Assembly: GCF_900129815.1 (NCBI RefSeq)
Contig: NZ_FQWX01000007.1
Coordinates: forward strand, 1 to 64,000
Origin: Asaccharospora irregularis DSM 2635
GTDB lineage: Bacteria > Bacillota > Clostridia > Peptostreptococcales > Peptostreptococcaceae
Reading direction: 5' to 3'
DNA: 64,000 nt
The position numbers and the translations under genes were made by a program. The notes below the pieces were generated by a model. That model saw only the letters and a list, made by a program, of their open reading frames with translations, searched no databases and was not told the DNA's origin. Shown here piece after piece: positions 17,505 to 26,717 of the stretch (the first letter of the stretch is position 1; each line of letters begins with the position of its first letter).

Positions 17505-18113
17505 CTATTGTTTTTTCTGCCCTATTTTTCTTTCTTCTCCTTTAAACAACCTTTTTATATTTGCTCTATGAGTATAAGTAACAGATATCGCTAAGAACAG
17601 AGCTACAACAAAGCCTGCTCTATTTCCGGTTGCTATCATCATTAAAGGTGAAGCTGCTATTCCTAAAACAGATCCTAATGATACATATTTTGATAAAGCG
17701 ACAATCACTATAAATATAAGCAAACATGATAAAGCTATAATAGGATGTACACAAGTCATGGCTCCTAGTGAAGTTGCAACTCCTTTTCCACCTCTAAAAC
17801 CTAAAAATACAGGCCAATTATGCCCCATGACAACAAATATAACTGCCACATATGATGCTAAGACTGTATCCACACCTAGCATGTTTGATATAATTCTAGA
17901 TACTAATACTGCTATAACTCCCTTTAGTATATCTCCTAAAAAAGTCATCGCTCCAGCTTTTTTCCCTAGAGTTCTAAGAACATTGGTAGAACCTGCATTT
18001 CCAGAACCTTGGGTTCTTATATCTACCCCTGCAATTCTTTTTGCGACTATATAAGAAGTCGATATGTTTCCAAGGAGATATGAAATTACAGCAATTAATA
18101 TATAACTAAACAT
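17505..18113 (-). CDS. plsY: acyl-phosphate:glycerol-3-phosphate acyltransferase PlsY
   Basis: The 202-residue membrane enzyme makes lysophosphatidic acid from acyl-phosphate and glycerol-3-phosphate. Its three signature loops are visible: GNISTSYIVAK near residue 14, GSGNAGSTNVLRTLGKKAG near residue 35, and GHNWPVFLGFRGGKGVATS near residue 95. ATG 18113 is favoured because GGAGG precedes it; an upstream ATG (18131) contains that ribosome site. It lies in the DUF512-der-plsY-gpsA operon. Confidence 0.92.
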   Translation of the reverse strand: MFSYILIAVISYLLGNISTSYIVAKRIAGVDIRTQGSGNAGSTNVLRTLGKKAGAMTFLGDILKGVIAVLVSRIISNMLGVDTVLASYVAVIFVVMGHNWPVFLGFRGGKGVATSLGAMTCVHPIIALSCLLIFIVIVALSKYVSLGSVLGIAASPLMMIATGNRAGFVVALFLAISVTYTHRANIKRLFKGEERKIGQKKQ

Positions 18114-18160
18114 ATCCACGATTTCCTCCATAAAAATTCCAGTAAAGATTTTTCAAATGC

Positions 18161-19486
18161 CTATTTTCTATTTTTTTCTCTATATTCAAATTTGATAGAA
18201 GTTCCCTCAAATCCAAAGTTTTCTCTGATTTTATTTTCAATGTATCTTTGATATGAGAAATGAGTCAAGTCCTTATCATTTATGAATAAAGTAATCTTTG
18301 GCGGTTTGATATCTGTTTGAGAGCCGTAGTATATCTTTAATCTCTTTCCTTTGTCTGATGGTGGTTGGTTTAGCATTACAGCTTCACCTATTACATCATT
18401 TAATGCTGAAGTTGAAACTCTCTTAGAGTGTTCACTCGCTACATACTCAACCATCTCTAATATTTTATTTATTCTTTGATTAGTTTTAGCTGAAACAAAT
18501 AAAATAGGAGCATACATCATAAATGGGAATTTCTCTTTTATTTCTTTTGTATAATTACCCATAGTTTTATTGTCTTTTTCTATTAAGTCCCATTTATTTA
18601 TTATAAATACACAGGCCTTTCCTTCATCGTGTGCTATACCTGCGACCTTTGTATCCTGTTCTGTAACACCTTCAAGAGCATCAATTACTATTAATACAAC
18701 ATCTGCTCTATCAACCGCACTCATAGCTCTTATTACACTGTACTTTTCTACAGTTTCGTATATTTTACTTTTTCTTCTTAAACCTGCTGTATCTATAAGA
18801 AGGAATTTCTTGTCATTTTTTTCAAGATATGTATCTATAGCATCTCTAGTAGTTCCAGCTATTGGACTCACTATAACTCTATCTTCTCCTAATATATTGT
18901 TAAGAATTGAACTCTTACCTGCATTAGGCTTACCTGTTATTGCTACTCTTATTACATCTTCGTCATACTCTGTATCTAATCCTTCTGGGAAATTTTCAAC
19001 TATCTCATCAAGTAAATCTCCAAGTCCCATGCTATTAGCCCCTGATATTGCAAAAGGCGTTCCAAGTCCTAATTCATAGAAATCGTATATATTGTCATAT
19101 TGATTTTGGTTGTCTATTTTGTTGACAACTAATATTACCGGTTTTTTTGTCTTTCTCAGTAATTGTGATATCTCTTTATCCGCTGCTGTCATACCAGCTT
19201 TACCGTCAACAACAAAAAGTATTACATGTGCCATATCCATAGCAAGCATGGCCTGATTTCTCATCTGAGATAATATTATATCTTCACTTTCAGGTTCAAT
19301 ACCTCCTGTATCTATCAGTGTAAAGTATTTGTTTAGCCACTCCACTTCTGCAAATATCCTATCTCTAGTTACACCTGGAGTATCTTCTACAATAGATATC
19401 CTTTTTCCTGCAAATTTATTAAATATAGTGGACTTACCAACATTCGGTCTTCCTACTACAGCCACTACTGGTCTATTATCGTTCAT
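18161..19486 (-). CDS. der: ribosome biogenesis GTPase Der (EngA)
   Basis: This 441-residue protein has two tandem Ras-like GTPase domains, with P-loops GRPNVGKS (about residue 12) and GKPNAGKS (about residue 184), each with DTGG/DTAG and NKxD motifs, followed by a KH-like C-terminal domain. Der is essential for maturation of the 50S ribosomal subunit. Length and arrangement are normal. It lies 13 bases after the DUF512 gene, in an order seen in other clostridia. Confidence 0.95.
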   Translation of the reverse strand: MNDNRPVVAVVGRPNVGKSTIFNKFAGKRISIVEDTPGVTRDRIFAEVEWLNKYFTLIDTGGIEPESEDIILSQMRNQAMLAMDMAHVILFVVDGKAGMTAADKEISQLLRKTKKPVILVVNKIDNQNQYDNIYDFYELGLGTPFAISGANSMGLGDLLDEIVENFPEGLDTEYDEDVIRVAITGKPNAGKSSILNNILGEDRVIVSPIAGTTRDAIDTYLEKNDKKFLLIDTAGLRRKSKIYETVEKYSVIRAMSAVDRADVVLIVIDALEGVTEQDTKVAGIAHDEGKACVFIINKWDLIEKDNKTMGNYTKEIKEKFPFMMYAPILFVSAKTNQRINKILEMVEYVASEHSKRVSTSALNDVIGEAVMLNQPPSDKGKRLKIYYGSQTDIKPPKITLFINDKDLTHFSYQRYIENKIRENFGFEGTSIKFEYREKNRK

Positions 19487-19499
19487 AATATTCTCCTTT

Positions 19500-20828
19500 C
19501 TATTTTAAAATATTATCTACGAAACTCTTACCTTCGTTTAAACAAGGTACAATTTCTATTTTCATAATATCTTGTAACTCTTCTAAAGTTATATCGTCTA
19601 AAAAAATCTCTTCGTCTGCTTTTAGCATACTTCTTGTTATATAAAGTGTTTCTCCTAATTGCTCGTCCTTTAATTGCTCAATCAAATCAGTAGCCGTTAA
19701 AAGTCCTGAAACGGTTATTGTTTCTCCAAAAAAGTTGTTTTTTATTCTATAAACATTTATTTCTATATCATTAAATCTATCCATTATTAGTTGAGCCATT
19801 CTCTGTATAAATTCATATGCAGATTTACCTGTAGCTATTGATACCTTTTTCTTTCTTTTAAATTTAGTTTTGGGTATAGATTTTAGGTAATTTTCAACCT
19901 CCGTACCCATCTTGCGTATCATACCTACTCCATCTTCAAACTGTATAAATCCTTCATATTCATCATAATCTAAAAGCTCTCTTTTGGCCATTATATAAAA
20001 TTCATCTGATAAAAATACAAATCTTGTTCCTATTTCATCAAAATATATCTTTTGGAGCGAATGTACTTGGTCTATAGTTTCATTAGAACTTTTTTCATCG
20101 AATATGTCTAATGTCGGTAAATGATCTCTATGTTTAGTTATACCAACTGGAACTATAGCTATACTATTTACATAAGGGTATAGCTTAACTAAATCTTTTA
20201 TCGTTCTATCCAATTCTTTTCCATCATTTACTCCGCGGCATAACACTATCTGACAATTCATCTCTATATTGGCCTCAGCCAGCCTTTTCATAATTTCATA
20301 TACTTTTCCCGCAAACTTATTACTCAGCATTTTTACTCTTAACTCAGGATTTGTAGTATGTACAGATATATTTATAGGGCTTATTCTGTATTTTATTATG
20401 TTATTTATATCATCCTCACTCATATTAGTAAGTGTTACGAAGTTTCCTTGTAAAAAAGATAGTCTTGAATCATCATCTTTGAAATAAAGAGTTTCTCTCA
20501 TCCCTTTTGGCAGTTGGTCTATAAAACAAAACATACACTTGTTTCTGCAACTCTTAGCCTTATCTATTATAGGGTTTGTAAATTCAATACCCAAATCCTC
20601 ATCGTAGTCTTTTTCTATTTCATATATACAGACTTCTCCGTTCATTTTTTGAATTTCTACTTCTATATACTCATCACTTAATAAAAATCTATATTCTATT
20701 ATATCATGTATTTTTTGGTCGTTTATAGATACTAATAGATCTCCTACTTCTATTTCCAACTCTTCGGCGATACTATCTTTGTATACTTTACTTATAATAT
20801 TATTTATATTTTTCACATTTACTTCCAT
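19500..20828 (-). CDS. DUF512 family protein with PDZ-like and radical-SAM-like domains
   Basis: The 442-residue protein starts with a PDZ-like segment (about residues 8-60: ..DLLVSINDQKIHDIIEYRFLL), followed by a radical-SAM-type cysteine cluster CRNKCMFCF (about residues 93-101) and FIDQLPKGMRETLYFKDDD, then the C-terminal DUF512 domain. The family is widespread in Clostridia and always next to der; its reaction is unknown. The CxxxCxxC spacing here supports a 4Fe-4S cluster. It opens the operon, with its promoter at 20869-20898. Confidence 0.88.
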   Translation of the reverse strand: MEVNVKNINNIISKVYKDSIAEELEIEVGDLLVSINDQKIHDIIEYRFLLSDEYIEVEIQKMNGEVCIYEIEKDYDEDLGIEFTNPIIDKAKSCRNKCMFCFIDQLPKGMRETLYFKDDDSRLSFLQGNFVTLTNMSEDDINNIIKYRISPINISVHTTNPELRVKMLSNKFAGKVYEIMKRLAEANIEMNCQIVLCRGVNDGKELDRTIKDLVKLYPYVNSIAIVPVGITKHRDHLPTLDIFDEKSSNETIDQVHSLQKIYFDEIGTRFVFLSDEFYIMAKRELLDYDEYEGFIQFEDGVGMIRKMGTEVENYLKSIPKTKFKRKKKVSIATGKSAYEFIQRMAQLIMDRFNDIEINVYRIKNNFFGETITVSGLLTATDLIEQLKDEQLGETLYITRSMLKADEEIFLDDITLEELQDIMKIEIVPCLNEGKSFVDNILK

Positions 20829-20868
20829 TTTATTATACCACCACTCTTCTCCTTAAATGCATCATATA

Positions 20869-20898
20869 ATAATACCATGTTTTAATTAATATAGTCAA
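20869..20898 (-). promoter_or_regulatory. promoter of the DUF512-der-plsY-gpsA operon
   Basis: Minus-strand TTGACT (20893-20898), 18-base spacer, TATTAT (20869-20874). Confidence 0.6.
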
Positions 20899-20902
20899 TA
20901 CA

Positions 20903-20929
20903 ACTAAAGGTACCTTAAAGGTACCTTAG
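20903..20929 (-). terminator. hairpin after the YIEGIA cassette
   Basis: Tandem GGTACC palindromes form CTAAGGTACC...GGTACCTTTAG. It begins at the stop of the cassette's last gene and probably terminates it, although the T run is weak. Confidence 0.6.
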
Positions 20930-21126
20930 TGTTTAACAATTATTAATGTCCCATTTGTCATATCATGAACTACTCCACCTACGCATTTAGCCATTAACAT
21001 AGCCCTATTTTGTAATTCCTTCTCATCATCTGCATAAAATATAGGACATCCACCAGATCCCTTAAAATTTTTATCTTTTGTTACTATAGCTAGTGTGTAA
21101 TCCTTTATCCCTACATCCATTGACAT
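20926..21126 (-). CDS. small YIEGIA-associated (capping complex) subunit
   Basis: The 66-residue soluble protein (DVGIKDYTLAIVTKDKNF, then GGCPIFYADDEKELQNRAMLMAK) matches the small protein that accompanies YIEGIA membrane proteins in clostridia and is named in databases as a capping complex subunit for YIEGIA; I recall that name from family knowledge and cannot check it here. It starts two bases after the larger partner gene, indicating translational coupling. No enzymatic motif is visible. Biochemical function is unknown. Confidence 0.7.
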   Translation of the reverse strand: MSMDVGIKDYTLAIVTKDKNFKGSGGCPIFYADDEKELQNRAMLMAKCVGGVVHDMTNGTLIIVKH

Positions 21127-21128
21127 AT

Positions 21129-22061
21129 TTATGCACTTCCCTTCTGACCTATTTTATAATTTTTAAGGGATATATATTTTCCCCTTGAAGTAGATAGAAT
21201 TGGACACGATTTAACAGCTTCTATGACTTTATCTACGTCTTTTTCTATTGGTATATATGCAATAACTATACTTTCTTTTTTTGGATTTCTTCTTGGCAAT
21301 GGTACAAATGCTGGTTCGTTTGAATCCCTAAGAAGTCCTACTCTAGAGTAGATATTATATACTATTGCTTGTCTTTGACCTGCGTCAAATAATATCCCTG
21401 CATTTATATAATTTTTGTCCTTAGGTATAATTTCTATTCCCACACCTCTCTTAAGATATCTATCTCTATCACTTTGCAGACCCAGGTTAGTAATTCCCTT
21501 TAGATCTCCAACTTGCATTATAGAATTATCCACAAAACTTATATCAACAGGAACCACATCTGCTATGTCTCCTATACTCTGTCTTGTCAATAACTTCTTT
21601 ATGATTAATGACAATATTACTCCAAGAGCTGCACTTATAATCAAACTCATATTTCTGTCTATCTTAAATTCAAGAAGAGCAATATAATAAATGCCTATAG
21701 TAAAATATGACATTACTATACATATATAATTTCTAGTTTCATATGTCCTAGCTATTTCTTCTATAAATGCAGATCCTCTTTTTATTAACTGGGTATCTTC
21801 TAAGTTTTGTAATACGTTTCGTCTGTTTTCTCTTACCTTTCTAAATTGTTCTGCTGCTAATGATAAAAAGGTTATGGATGTATATGATCTTTTTATAAGT
21901 GCAGGTACTAAAAGAGCTCCTAGTGATGATGATACAAACGCTAATACCATTTGAGATAATAATATATTGGGTTGAGTAGGATGTTGTTTTTGATCTAGAT
22001 TTATCATTATAATCCTTGAAAACATTCCTACTATTAGAGCTGTAAAAAATGCTCTATCCAT
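21129..22061 (-). CDS. YIEGIA family membrane protein (copy 1)
   Basis: The 310-residue protein has hydrophobic segments near residues 4-20, 35-55, 115-131 and 138-157, then a soluble C-terminal half with GDIADVVPVDISFVDNSI and a basic, repeat-rich region ending near SRGKYISLKNYKIGQ. The family name motif appears as FIEEIARTYE (about residue 97). It shares the layout of the next gene upstream and is clearly a paralogue. Members occur in spore-forming clostridia and have no assigned mechanism. It lies between its paralogue and the small partner, all in one operon. Confidence 0.75.
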   Translation of the reverse strand: MDRAFFTALIVGMFSRIIMINLDQKQHPTQPNILLSQMVLAFVSSSLGALLVPALIKRSYTSITFLSLAAEQFRKVRENRRNVLQNLEDTQLIKRGSAFIEEIARTYETRNYICIVMSYFTIGIYYIALLEFKIDRNMSLIISAALGVILSLIIKKLLTRQSIGDIADVVPVDISFVDNSIMQVGDLKGITNLGLQSDRDRYLKRGVGIEIIPKDKNYINAGILFDAGQRQAIVYNIYSRVGLLRDSNEPAFVPLPRRNPKKESIVIAYIPIEKDVDKVIEAVKSCPILSTSRGKYISLKNYKIGQKGSA

Positions 22062-22125
22062 ATCTCCACCTCCCTAAATTTTGATTAAGTTTTTATCCTT
22101 AATTTTATTCTTAATTCTTCTTTTA

Positions 22126-23061
22126 TTATTGTGAATATTTTTTCTTGTATGCACTCTGGTATCCCTTGGCTGTTTCTATGATAGGTGTACTTTTGCATAC
22201 TTCTATCATAGTCTCAATATCTTTGAGAATGGGTATATAAGGTATAACGATAGTATTTTTTTCTAAATTTGTTCTAGATATTGCCAGTATGTCTTTTTCG
22301 TCTACATCCTTATCTATTCCCATATGGATAAATATATTGTGTATAATAGCCTGTCTTTGTCCAATATCATTTACAACTCCGAATGCTCCTAGTGTTTTTG
22401 GAATGATCTCTATTGCTAGCCCTTTTTGTAAGTATCTGTTTCTGCTATCTTGTAGTCCGATATCTGTTATTACTGTGTTATTTACCTTTAATATAGACCC
22501 TTCAAAGTTTATTTTTGCAGGTACCACATCAGCTATATCTCCTATACTATCTCTTCTTAGTAGTCTTCTAAATATCACTCCTACTATAGCACCTGCGACT
22601 ATTGAACATAATGTTGCTGAAAAAAATGTAAAATCGAATCTTTTAACAGAAAAAATAAATGCTATAGATGCTACTAACGAAGAAAATAAACTTATGTAAC
22701 TTCTAGATTCATATGTCGATGCAATTTCTTCTAAATAGGCAGTCCCCTTTTTTACTACTTCTTCATTATCAATATTCTCAATTGTGGTTCTCTCCTGTTC
22801 TGATACTCCTTGAAACTGCTGTATTGCAACTGCAAAAAAAGTTAATGCAGCAAACTCTTTGTCTATAAGAGCGGGTAGGGCAACTGCTCCAAGGGAAGCT
22901 GAAAGACCAGAGATTATTATTTGTTCTAAATAATCCTGAGGTCTAGTAGGGTACTGTCTATCAGTAATCCTCAATACAAATCCCCTGCATATTATCCCTA
23001 CAAACATCGCCACTACAAATGCTTGTCTAAATAAACTATCATCTAATAAACTTTCCTTCAT
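22126..23061 (-). CDS. YIEGIA family membrane protein (copy 2)
   Basis: This 311-residue paralogue has the same architecture: N-terminal hydrophobic helices, the motif YLEEIASTYE (about residue 109), two further helices, then GDIADVVPAKINFEGSILKVN and a C-terminal domain ending in PYIPILKDIETMIEVCKSTPIIETAKG. AGGAGAGAG precedes the ATG. It is the first gene of a three-gene cassette with copy 1 and the small subunit. The two large proteins probably form a heteromeric membrane complex; that is inference from pairing. Confidence 0.75.
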   Translation of the reverse strand: MKESLLDDSLFRQAFVVAMFVGIICRGFVLRITDRQYPTRPQDYLEQIIISGLSASLGAVALPALIDKEFAALTFFAVAIQQFQGVSEQERTTIENIDNEEVVKKGTAYLEEIASTYESRSYISLFSSLVASIAFIFSVKRFDFTFFSATLCSIVAGAIVGVIFRRLLRRDSIGDIADVVPAKINFEGSILKVNNTVITDIGLQDSRNRYLQKGLAIEIIPKTLGAFGVVNDIGQRQAIIHNIFIHMGIDKDVDEKDILAISRTNLEKNTIVIPYIPILKDIETMIEVCKSTPIIETAKGYQSAYKKKYSQ

Positions 23062-23132
23062 TCATTATCTCTCTCCTTATATCATTTTTAAATTTAATAA
23101 GTTATTAAATTTTCCATTATTATTAGTTTGTG

Positions 23133-23171
23133 CAAAAACAAAAAAAAATTTCCTTTTAATTAAGGAAATTT
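23133..23171 (-). terminator. terminator of the phoP-phoR operon
   Basis: AAATTTCCTT and AAGGAAATTT form a stem followed by TTTTTTG on the minus strand; the stem includes the phoR stop codon. Confidence 0.7.
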
Positions 23172-24442
23172 TTTGGTATCGATACAATAAACTCCGTACC
23201 CTTGCCTATTTGGCTTTTTACTTCTATTGTACCTTCTAAAATTTTTACTATATGTTTTGTTATAGCTAGTCCTAAGCCCGTTCCTCCTACTTCTCTACTT
23301 CTAGCTTTGTCAACTCTATAAAATCTTTCAAAAATACGATCTATATCTTTTTCTGCTATTCCCACTCCGTCGTCCATTACTCTTATAATCAAAAAATCCT
23401 CTTTTGTATCAATTATCACTTTTACATGACCGTCTTTAGGTGTATACTTAATTGCATTGTCCACTAAATTTAGAAGAATCTGGCTAATATAATCTCTGTT
23501 TGATATAGCTGATATATTTTTATCATCACACTCGCAAACAATCTCTATATTTTTAGACTTAGCTATATTTTCAATTATATTGTAAACTTCTTTAAACACC
23601 TCATATACTTTTACTTTCTCAGAAACCATATTTTCATCATTTTCTATAAATGATAATAAAAGTATATCGTCTATTAATCTTTTTAGCCTATCAGACTCAC
23701 TTTCAATTATTCCTAAAAATTTATTTCTATTTTCAACATCTATATTCTCATTCAGTATTAATGTTTCTACAAAACCAGTTATTGAGGTCAAAGGCGTCTT
23801 AAGCTCATGACTTACATTGGCGACAAAATCACTACGCATATTCTCAAGCTTAACCTTCTCTGTTATATTCTCAATATTAACTATAGATCCTATTATTACA
23901 TTATCTGTATTTTGAAGATATACTGGATCTAACTTTATTTTGTAAAATATATCATCCTCAGTCTTTATTTCAACCATACTACTTTTTTTGGATCCTATAA
24001 ATCTTGATACCTCTTTTCGTATACAGTCGTCCTTTATTACAATATTTATATTTTGTCCTTCTATCGGACTGTCTGGATCACTTTTTATAGTTTTCTTACA
24101 TTCTTCATTTATCAGTAATATATTTCCATTTACATCAGTTGCTAATATTCCATGTGAAATGCTCTTTAATATCGACTTTAATTGAAGGTGATTGTACTCT
24201 GCTTCTTTTAAAGTATCATCCATTGTTTCAATCATATAATTAAAATTACTTGCCAACTCTCCAAGTTCACCCTTTGTTCTTATATTGAGTCTTGCATGAA
24301 ATTCTTTATTGCTTACTTTCTTAGAAACATAAATAAACTCTTTTAGATAGTTTCTAATTGTAAGAGTATATCTAATAGATATTATTGCAACTATTAAAGA
24401 TATTATTGTTATAAAAAAATATACGTTTTTTAAATCTTCCAT
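23156..24442 (-). CDS. phoR: PhoR-like sensor histidine kinase lacking an extracellular domain
   Basis: The 428-residue kinase has one clear N-terminal membrane helix (about residues 8-27), a HAMP-like region (30-85), a PAS domain (86-198), the HisKA box with phospho-accepting His212 in NVSHELKTPLTS, and a HATPase domain ending in GGTGLGLAITKHIV. B. subtilis PhoR-type kinases usually have two helices and a large external domain; here the external part is absent, so sensing is probably through the PAS domain or the membrane. It lies 25 bases after its regulator. A phosphate role is likely from family but not shown. Confidence 0.8.
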   Translation of the reverse strand: MEDLKNVYFFITIISLIVAIISIRYTLTIRNYLKEFIYVSKKVSNKEFHARLNIRTKGELGELASNFNYMIETMDDTLKEAEYNHLQLKSILKSISHGILATDVNGNILLINEECKKTIKSDPDSPIEGQNINIVIKDDCIRKEVSRFIGSKKSSMVEIKTEDDIFYKIKLDPVYLQNTDNVIIGSIVNIENITEKVKLENMRSDFVANVSHELKTPLTSITGFVETLILNENIDVENRNKFLGIIESESDRLKRLIDDILLLSFIENDENMVSEKVKVYEVFKEVYNIIENIAKSKNIEIVCECDDKNISAISNRDYISQILLNLVDNAIKYTPKDGHVKVIIDTKEDFLIIRVMDDGVGIAEKDIDRIFERFYRVDKARSREVGGTGLGLAITKHIVKILEGTIEVKSQIGKGTEFIVSIPKNFLN

Positions 24443-24467
24443 AGATACCTCTCCTAAATATTTTTTT

Positions 24468-25157
24468 CTACTCTATTTTATACCCGACACCCCTGATTGT
24501 TTCTATATACTTTTCAGAAGCATCTTCTGATTCTATTTTTTTTCTTAGGTATCTTATATGCACATCTACAGTTCTAGTTTCTCCATAGTATTCATATCCC
24601 CAGATTTTATCTAAAAGATAGTTTCTAGAAAGAACCTTACCTTTGTTTTGAAGTAGTAATTTTAAAAGTTCGAACTCCTTAAGTGTGAGTTCTACTTTTT
24701 CATCTCCTTTTGTTACCTCATGTTTAGATAAATCTAACTTAATTTTGCCTATAGAAAGAATAGATTCTTCATCTACATTATTTATATTGTATCTTCTCAA
24801 GACAGAAGTAATTCTTGCTAGTAATTCTTTTATACTAAATGGCTTAGTTATATAATCGTCAGCTCCTATCTCTAAACCTTCAACTTTATCATTTTCCATA
24901 TTTTTTGCCGTAAGTAATATAACTGGTGTATTTTTTAGTGTTTTATCACTTCTTATTTTCTTTAATACATCTATTCCACTTATATTAGGTAGCATCCAAT
25001 CCAGAAGTATTAAATCTGGTTTTATATCCTTGGCTTTTGCAAAACCATCAAATCCATCATAAGAATAATCAACCTTATAATTAAATGTTTCCAAGTTGAA
25101 TTTTAGAAGTTCAACTATATGTATTTCATCGTCTATAACAAGCACTTTAGTATCCAT
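24468..25157 (-). CDS. phoP: PhoB/PhoP-like response regulator (OmpR family)
   Basis: This 229-residue protein has a receiver domain with the phosphorylated Asp53 in LLDWMLP, acidic residues near position 9, Lys in DDYITKPFS, and a C-terminal winged-helix DNA-binding domain (SRNYLLDKIWGYEYYGETRTVDVH). It closely resembles PhoP/PhoB regulators that control phosphate uptake genes. It follows pgeF by 18 bases and precedes the kinase. Confidence 0.85.
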   Translation of the reverse strand: MDTKVLVIDDEIHIVELLKFNLETFNYKVDYSYDGFDGFAKAKDIKPDLILLDWMLPNISGIDVLKKIRSDKTLKNTPVILLTAKNMENDKVEGLEIGADDYITKPFSIKELLARITSVLRRYNINNVDEESILSIGKIKLDLSKHEVTKGDEKVELTLKEFELLKLLLQNKGKVLSRNYLLDKIWGYEYYGETRTVDVHIRYLRKKIESEDASEKYIETIRGVGYKIE

Positions 25158-25175
25158 ATTAAAAAATTCTCCTCT

Positions 25176-25886
25176 CTATTTCAGCTCCAGTATCATTCCT
25201 ATCCTTTTTGAAGTTTTATCATGCTTTCTATATGAGTGAAATTCATCTGATTTACAACTAGTACATAAATTTAAGTTTATAATATTTTCTTTTTTCACTC
25301 CACTTTGTGTTAACAAATATTCATTAATCCCCCAAAGGTCTAAATAATACCTTCCTTCTTCTATTGTATAGAATTTTTCATCTTTGTTTGTAATAATTGT
25401 GTTAAATTTTTCTATTAAATCTTTAGATACTTCATAACAACAAGGTCCTATTGAAGGTCCAATAACACAAACTAAGTTTTCTGGGGATGTGTTATAGCTC
25501 TTTGACATAAGTTCAATAGTCTTTTGACCTATATTACTAAAAGTCCCCTTCCATCCTGCGTGGGCCAACCCTATAGCTTTATTATGCTTATCTATTATGG
25601 CTATAGGTACACAATCTGCCGTAAAAATTAACAAAGGTACATTTTTTAAATTTGTTGTTAAAGCATCACCCTCTATTTTTTTACCTATATCTTTAGTCTC
25701 TACTTTATTTACTATGTCTGAGTGTATTTGAATGTTACTTGTTAAATTCTCAATATTAAAATCGGCTTCTTTAGATACTTTTAACATATCCTCTCTTGAC
25801 TTGGCATCTATATTTTTAGAAGTAATAGCTAATTTTACAAAATCTATACTTTCCTCTATTTCCTTAACAGTTATATAATCTCTCAT
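25176..25886 (-). CDS. pgeF: laccase-domain (PgeF/YfiH) protein
   Basis: The 236-residue protein has the family's metal and substrate site: TADCVPI near residue 90, GLAHAGWKGT near residue 107 and GPCCYEVS near residue 148, followed by CTSC...FHSYRK at the end. E. coli PgeF removes wrongly incorporated amino acids (L-Ser for L-Ala) from UDP-MurNAc peptide precursors; other members are purine nucleosidases. It begins one base after nrdR, so the genes are translationally coupled. Confidence 0.88.
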   Translation of the reverse strand: MRDYITVKEIEESIDFVKLAITSKNIDAKSREDMLKVSKEADFNIENLTSNIQIHSDIVNKVETKDIGKKIEGDALTTNLKNVPLLIFTADCVPIAIIDKHNKAIGLAHAGWKGTFSNIGQKTIELMSKSYNTSPENLVCVIGPSIGPCCYEVSKDLIEKFNTIITNKDEKFYTIEEGRYYLDLWGINEYLLTQSGVKKENIINLNLCTSCKSDEFHSYRKHDKTSKRIGMILELK

Positions 25887-25887
25887 A

Positions 25888-26346
25888 TTACTCTCCCTTT
25901 TCTATAAGTATACTCTTAAGTTCATTTACAAATGTATTTATATCCTTAAACTGTCTATATACAGATGCAAACCTTACATATGCTACCTCATCTAAGCTTT
26001 TTAACTCCTCCATAACCATTTCTCCAATTTTTTTGGTTTCTATTTCTTCTACAAATCCTTTATTTATCTCATTTTCAATATGAACCAATATATTTTCTAT
26101 CTTTTCCATAGGAACAGGTCTTTTTTCACATGATTTTAATATTCCATATTTTATTTTTTCTCTATCAAAACACTCTCTTGATTTATCTTTTTTTATTACC
26201 ATAACCGGTGTTGTTTCTATTTTCTCATAAGTTGTAAATCTCTTTCTACAAGATTCACATTCTCTTCTTCTTCTTATAGATTTACTATCTATGTGTCTTG
26301 AATCTATTACTTTAGATTCCTTGTCGTTGCAGTAAGGACATTGCAA
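25888..26346 (-). CDS. nrdR: transcriptional repressor NrdR
   Basis: The 152-residue protein has an N-terminal zinc ribbon with Cys3, Cys6, Cys30 and Cys33 and an ATP-cone domain (about residues 47-140, [16 protein letters not shown]). NrdR represses ribonucleotide reductase genes by sensing ATP/dATP. Length is typical. It lies 21 bases after the YlmC-type gene. No nrd genes are in the window. Confidence 0.94.
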   Translation of the reverse strand: MQCPYCNDKESKVIDSRHIDSKSIRRRRECESCRKRFTTYEKIETTPVMVIKKDKSRECFDREKIKYGILKSCEKRPVPMEKIENILVHIENEINKGFVEEIETKKIGEMVMEELKSLDEVAYVRFASVYRQFKDINTFVNELKSILIEKGE

Positions 26347-26367
26347 AGTTTCTACCTCCTTATATGT

Positions 26368-26631
26368 TTATATGTTAAATTCATTTAAATTTAATTCAGA
26401 ACCTATATTTACTATTATAGTATCACAGCCTATTTTTAGTATATCATTCCAAAATATAACTTGATCTTCTCCCCCTCTTGCGAAAAATCCTCTACCTCCA
26501 TCTCCCATTATTGTAAATGATATCACTTTTCCATCATTTACGTCCATATCTATGTCCATTATGAACCCCATTCTTTTTCCATTTTTAACATTTATAACTT
26601 CTTTTTCCATTATATCAGATACTCTAATCAT
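26368..26631 (-). CDS. YlmC/YmxH family sporulation-associated PRC-barrel protein
   Basis: This 87-residue protein has the YlmC/YmxH pattern: DIMEKEVINVKNGKRMGFI, then GGRGFFARGGEDQVIFWNDILKIG. In Bacillus and Clostridium the gene is found by sigG or other sporulation genes. The fold is a PRC barrel; function is not established. It leads the nrdR-pgeF-phoP-phoR gene run, with GGGAGGGAG before the ATG. Confidence 0.82.
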   Translation of the reverse strand: MIRVSDIMEKEVINVKNGKRMGFIMDIDMDVNDGKVISFTIMGDGGRGFFARGGEDQVIFWNDILKIGCDTIIVNIGSELNLNEFNI

Positions 26632-26675
26632 ATTATAATCTCCCTCCCTTTAAAAATAAATATGTACTTGGACAA

Positions 26676-26706
26676 AAAAAAATGACCTTCTCGGCCATTT
26701 TTTATA
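26676..26706 (-). terminator. terminator of the GGDEF/HD-GYP gene
   Basis: AAAATGGCC and GGTCATTTT flank a GAGAA loop with a following T9 run on the minus strand. Confidence 0.85.
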
Positions 26707-26717
26707 ATATAAATAAG

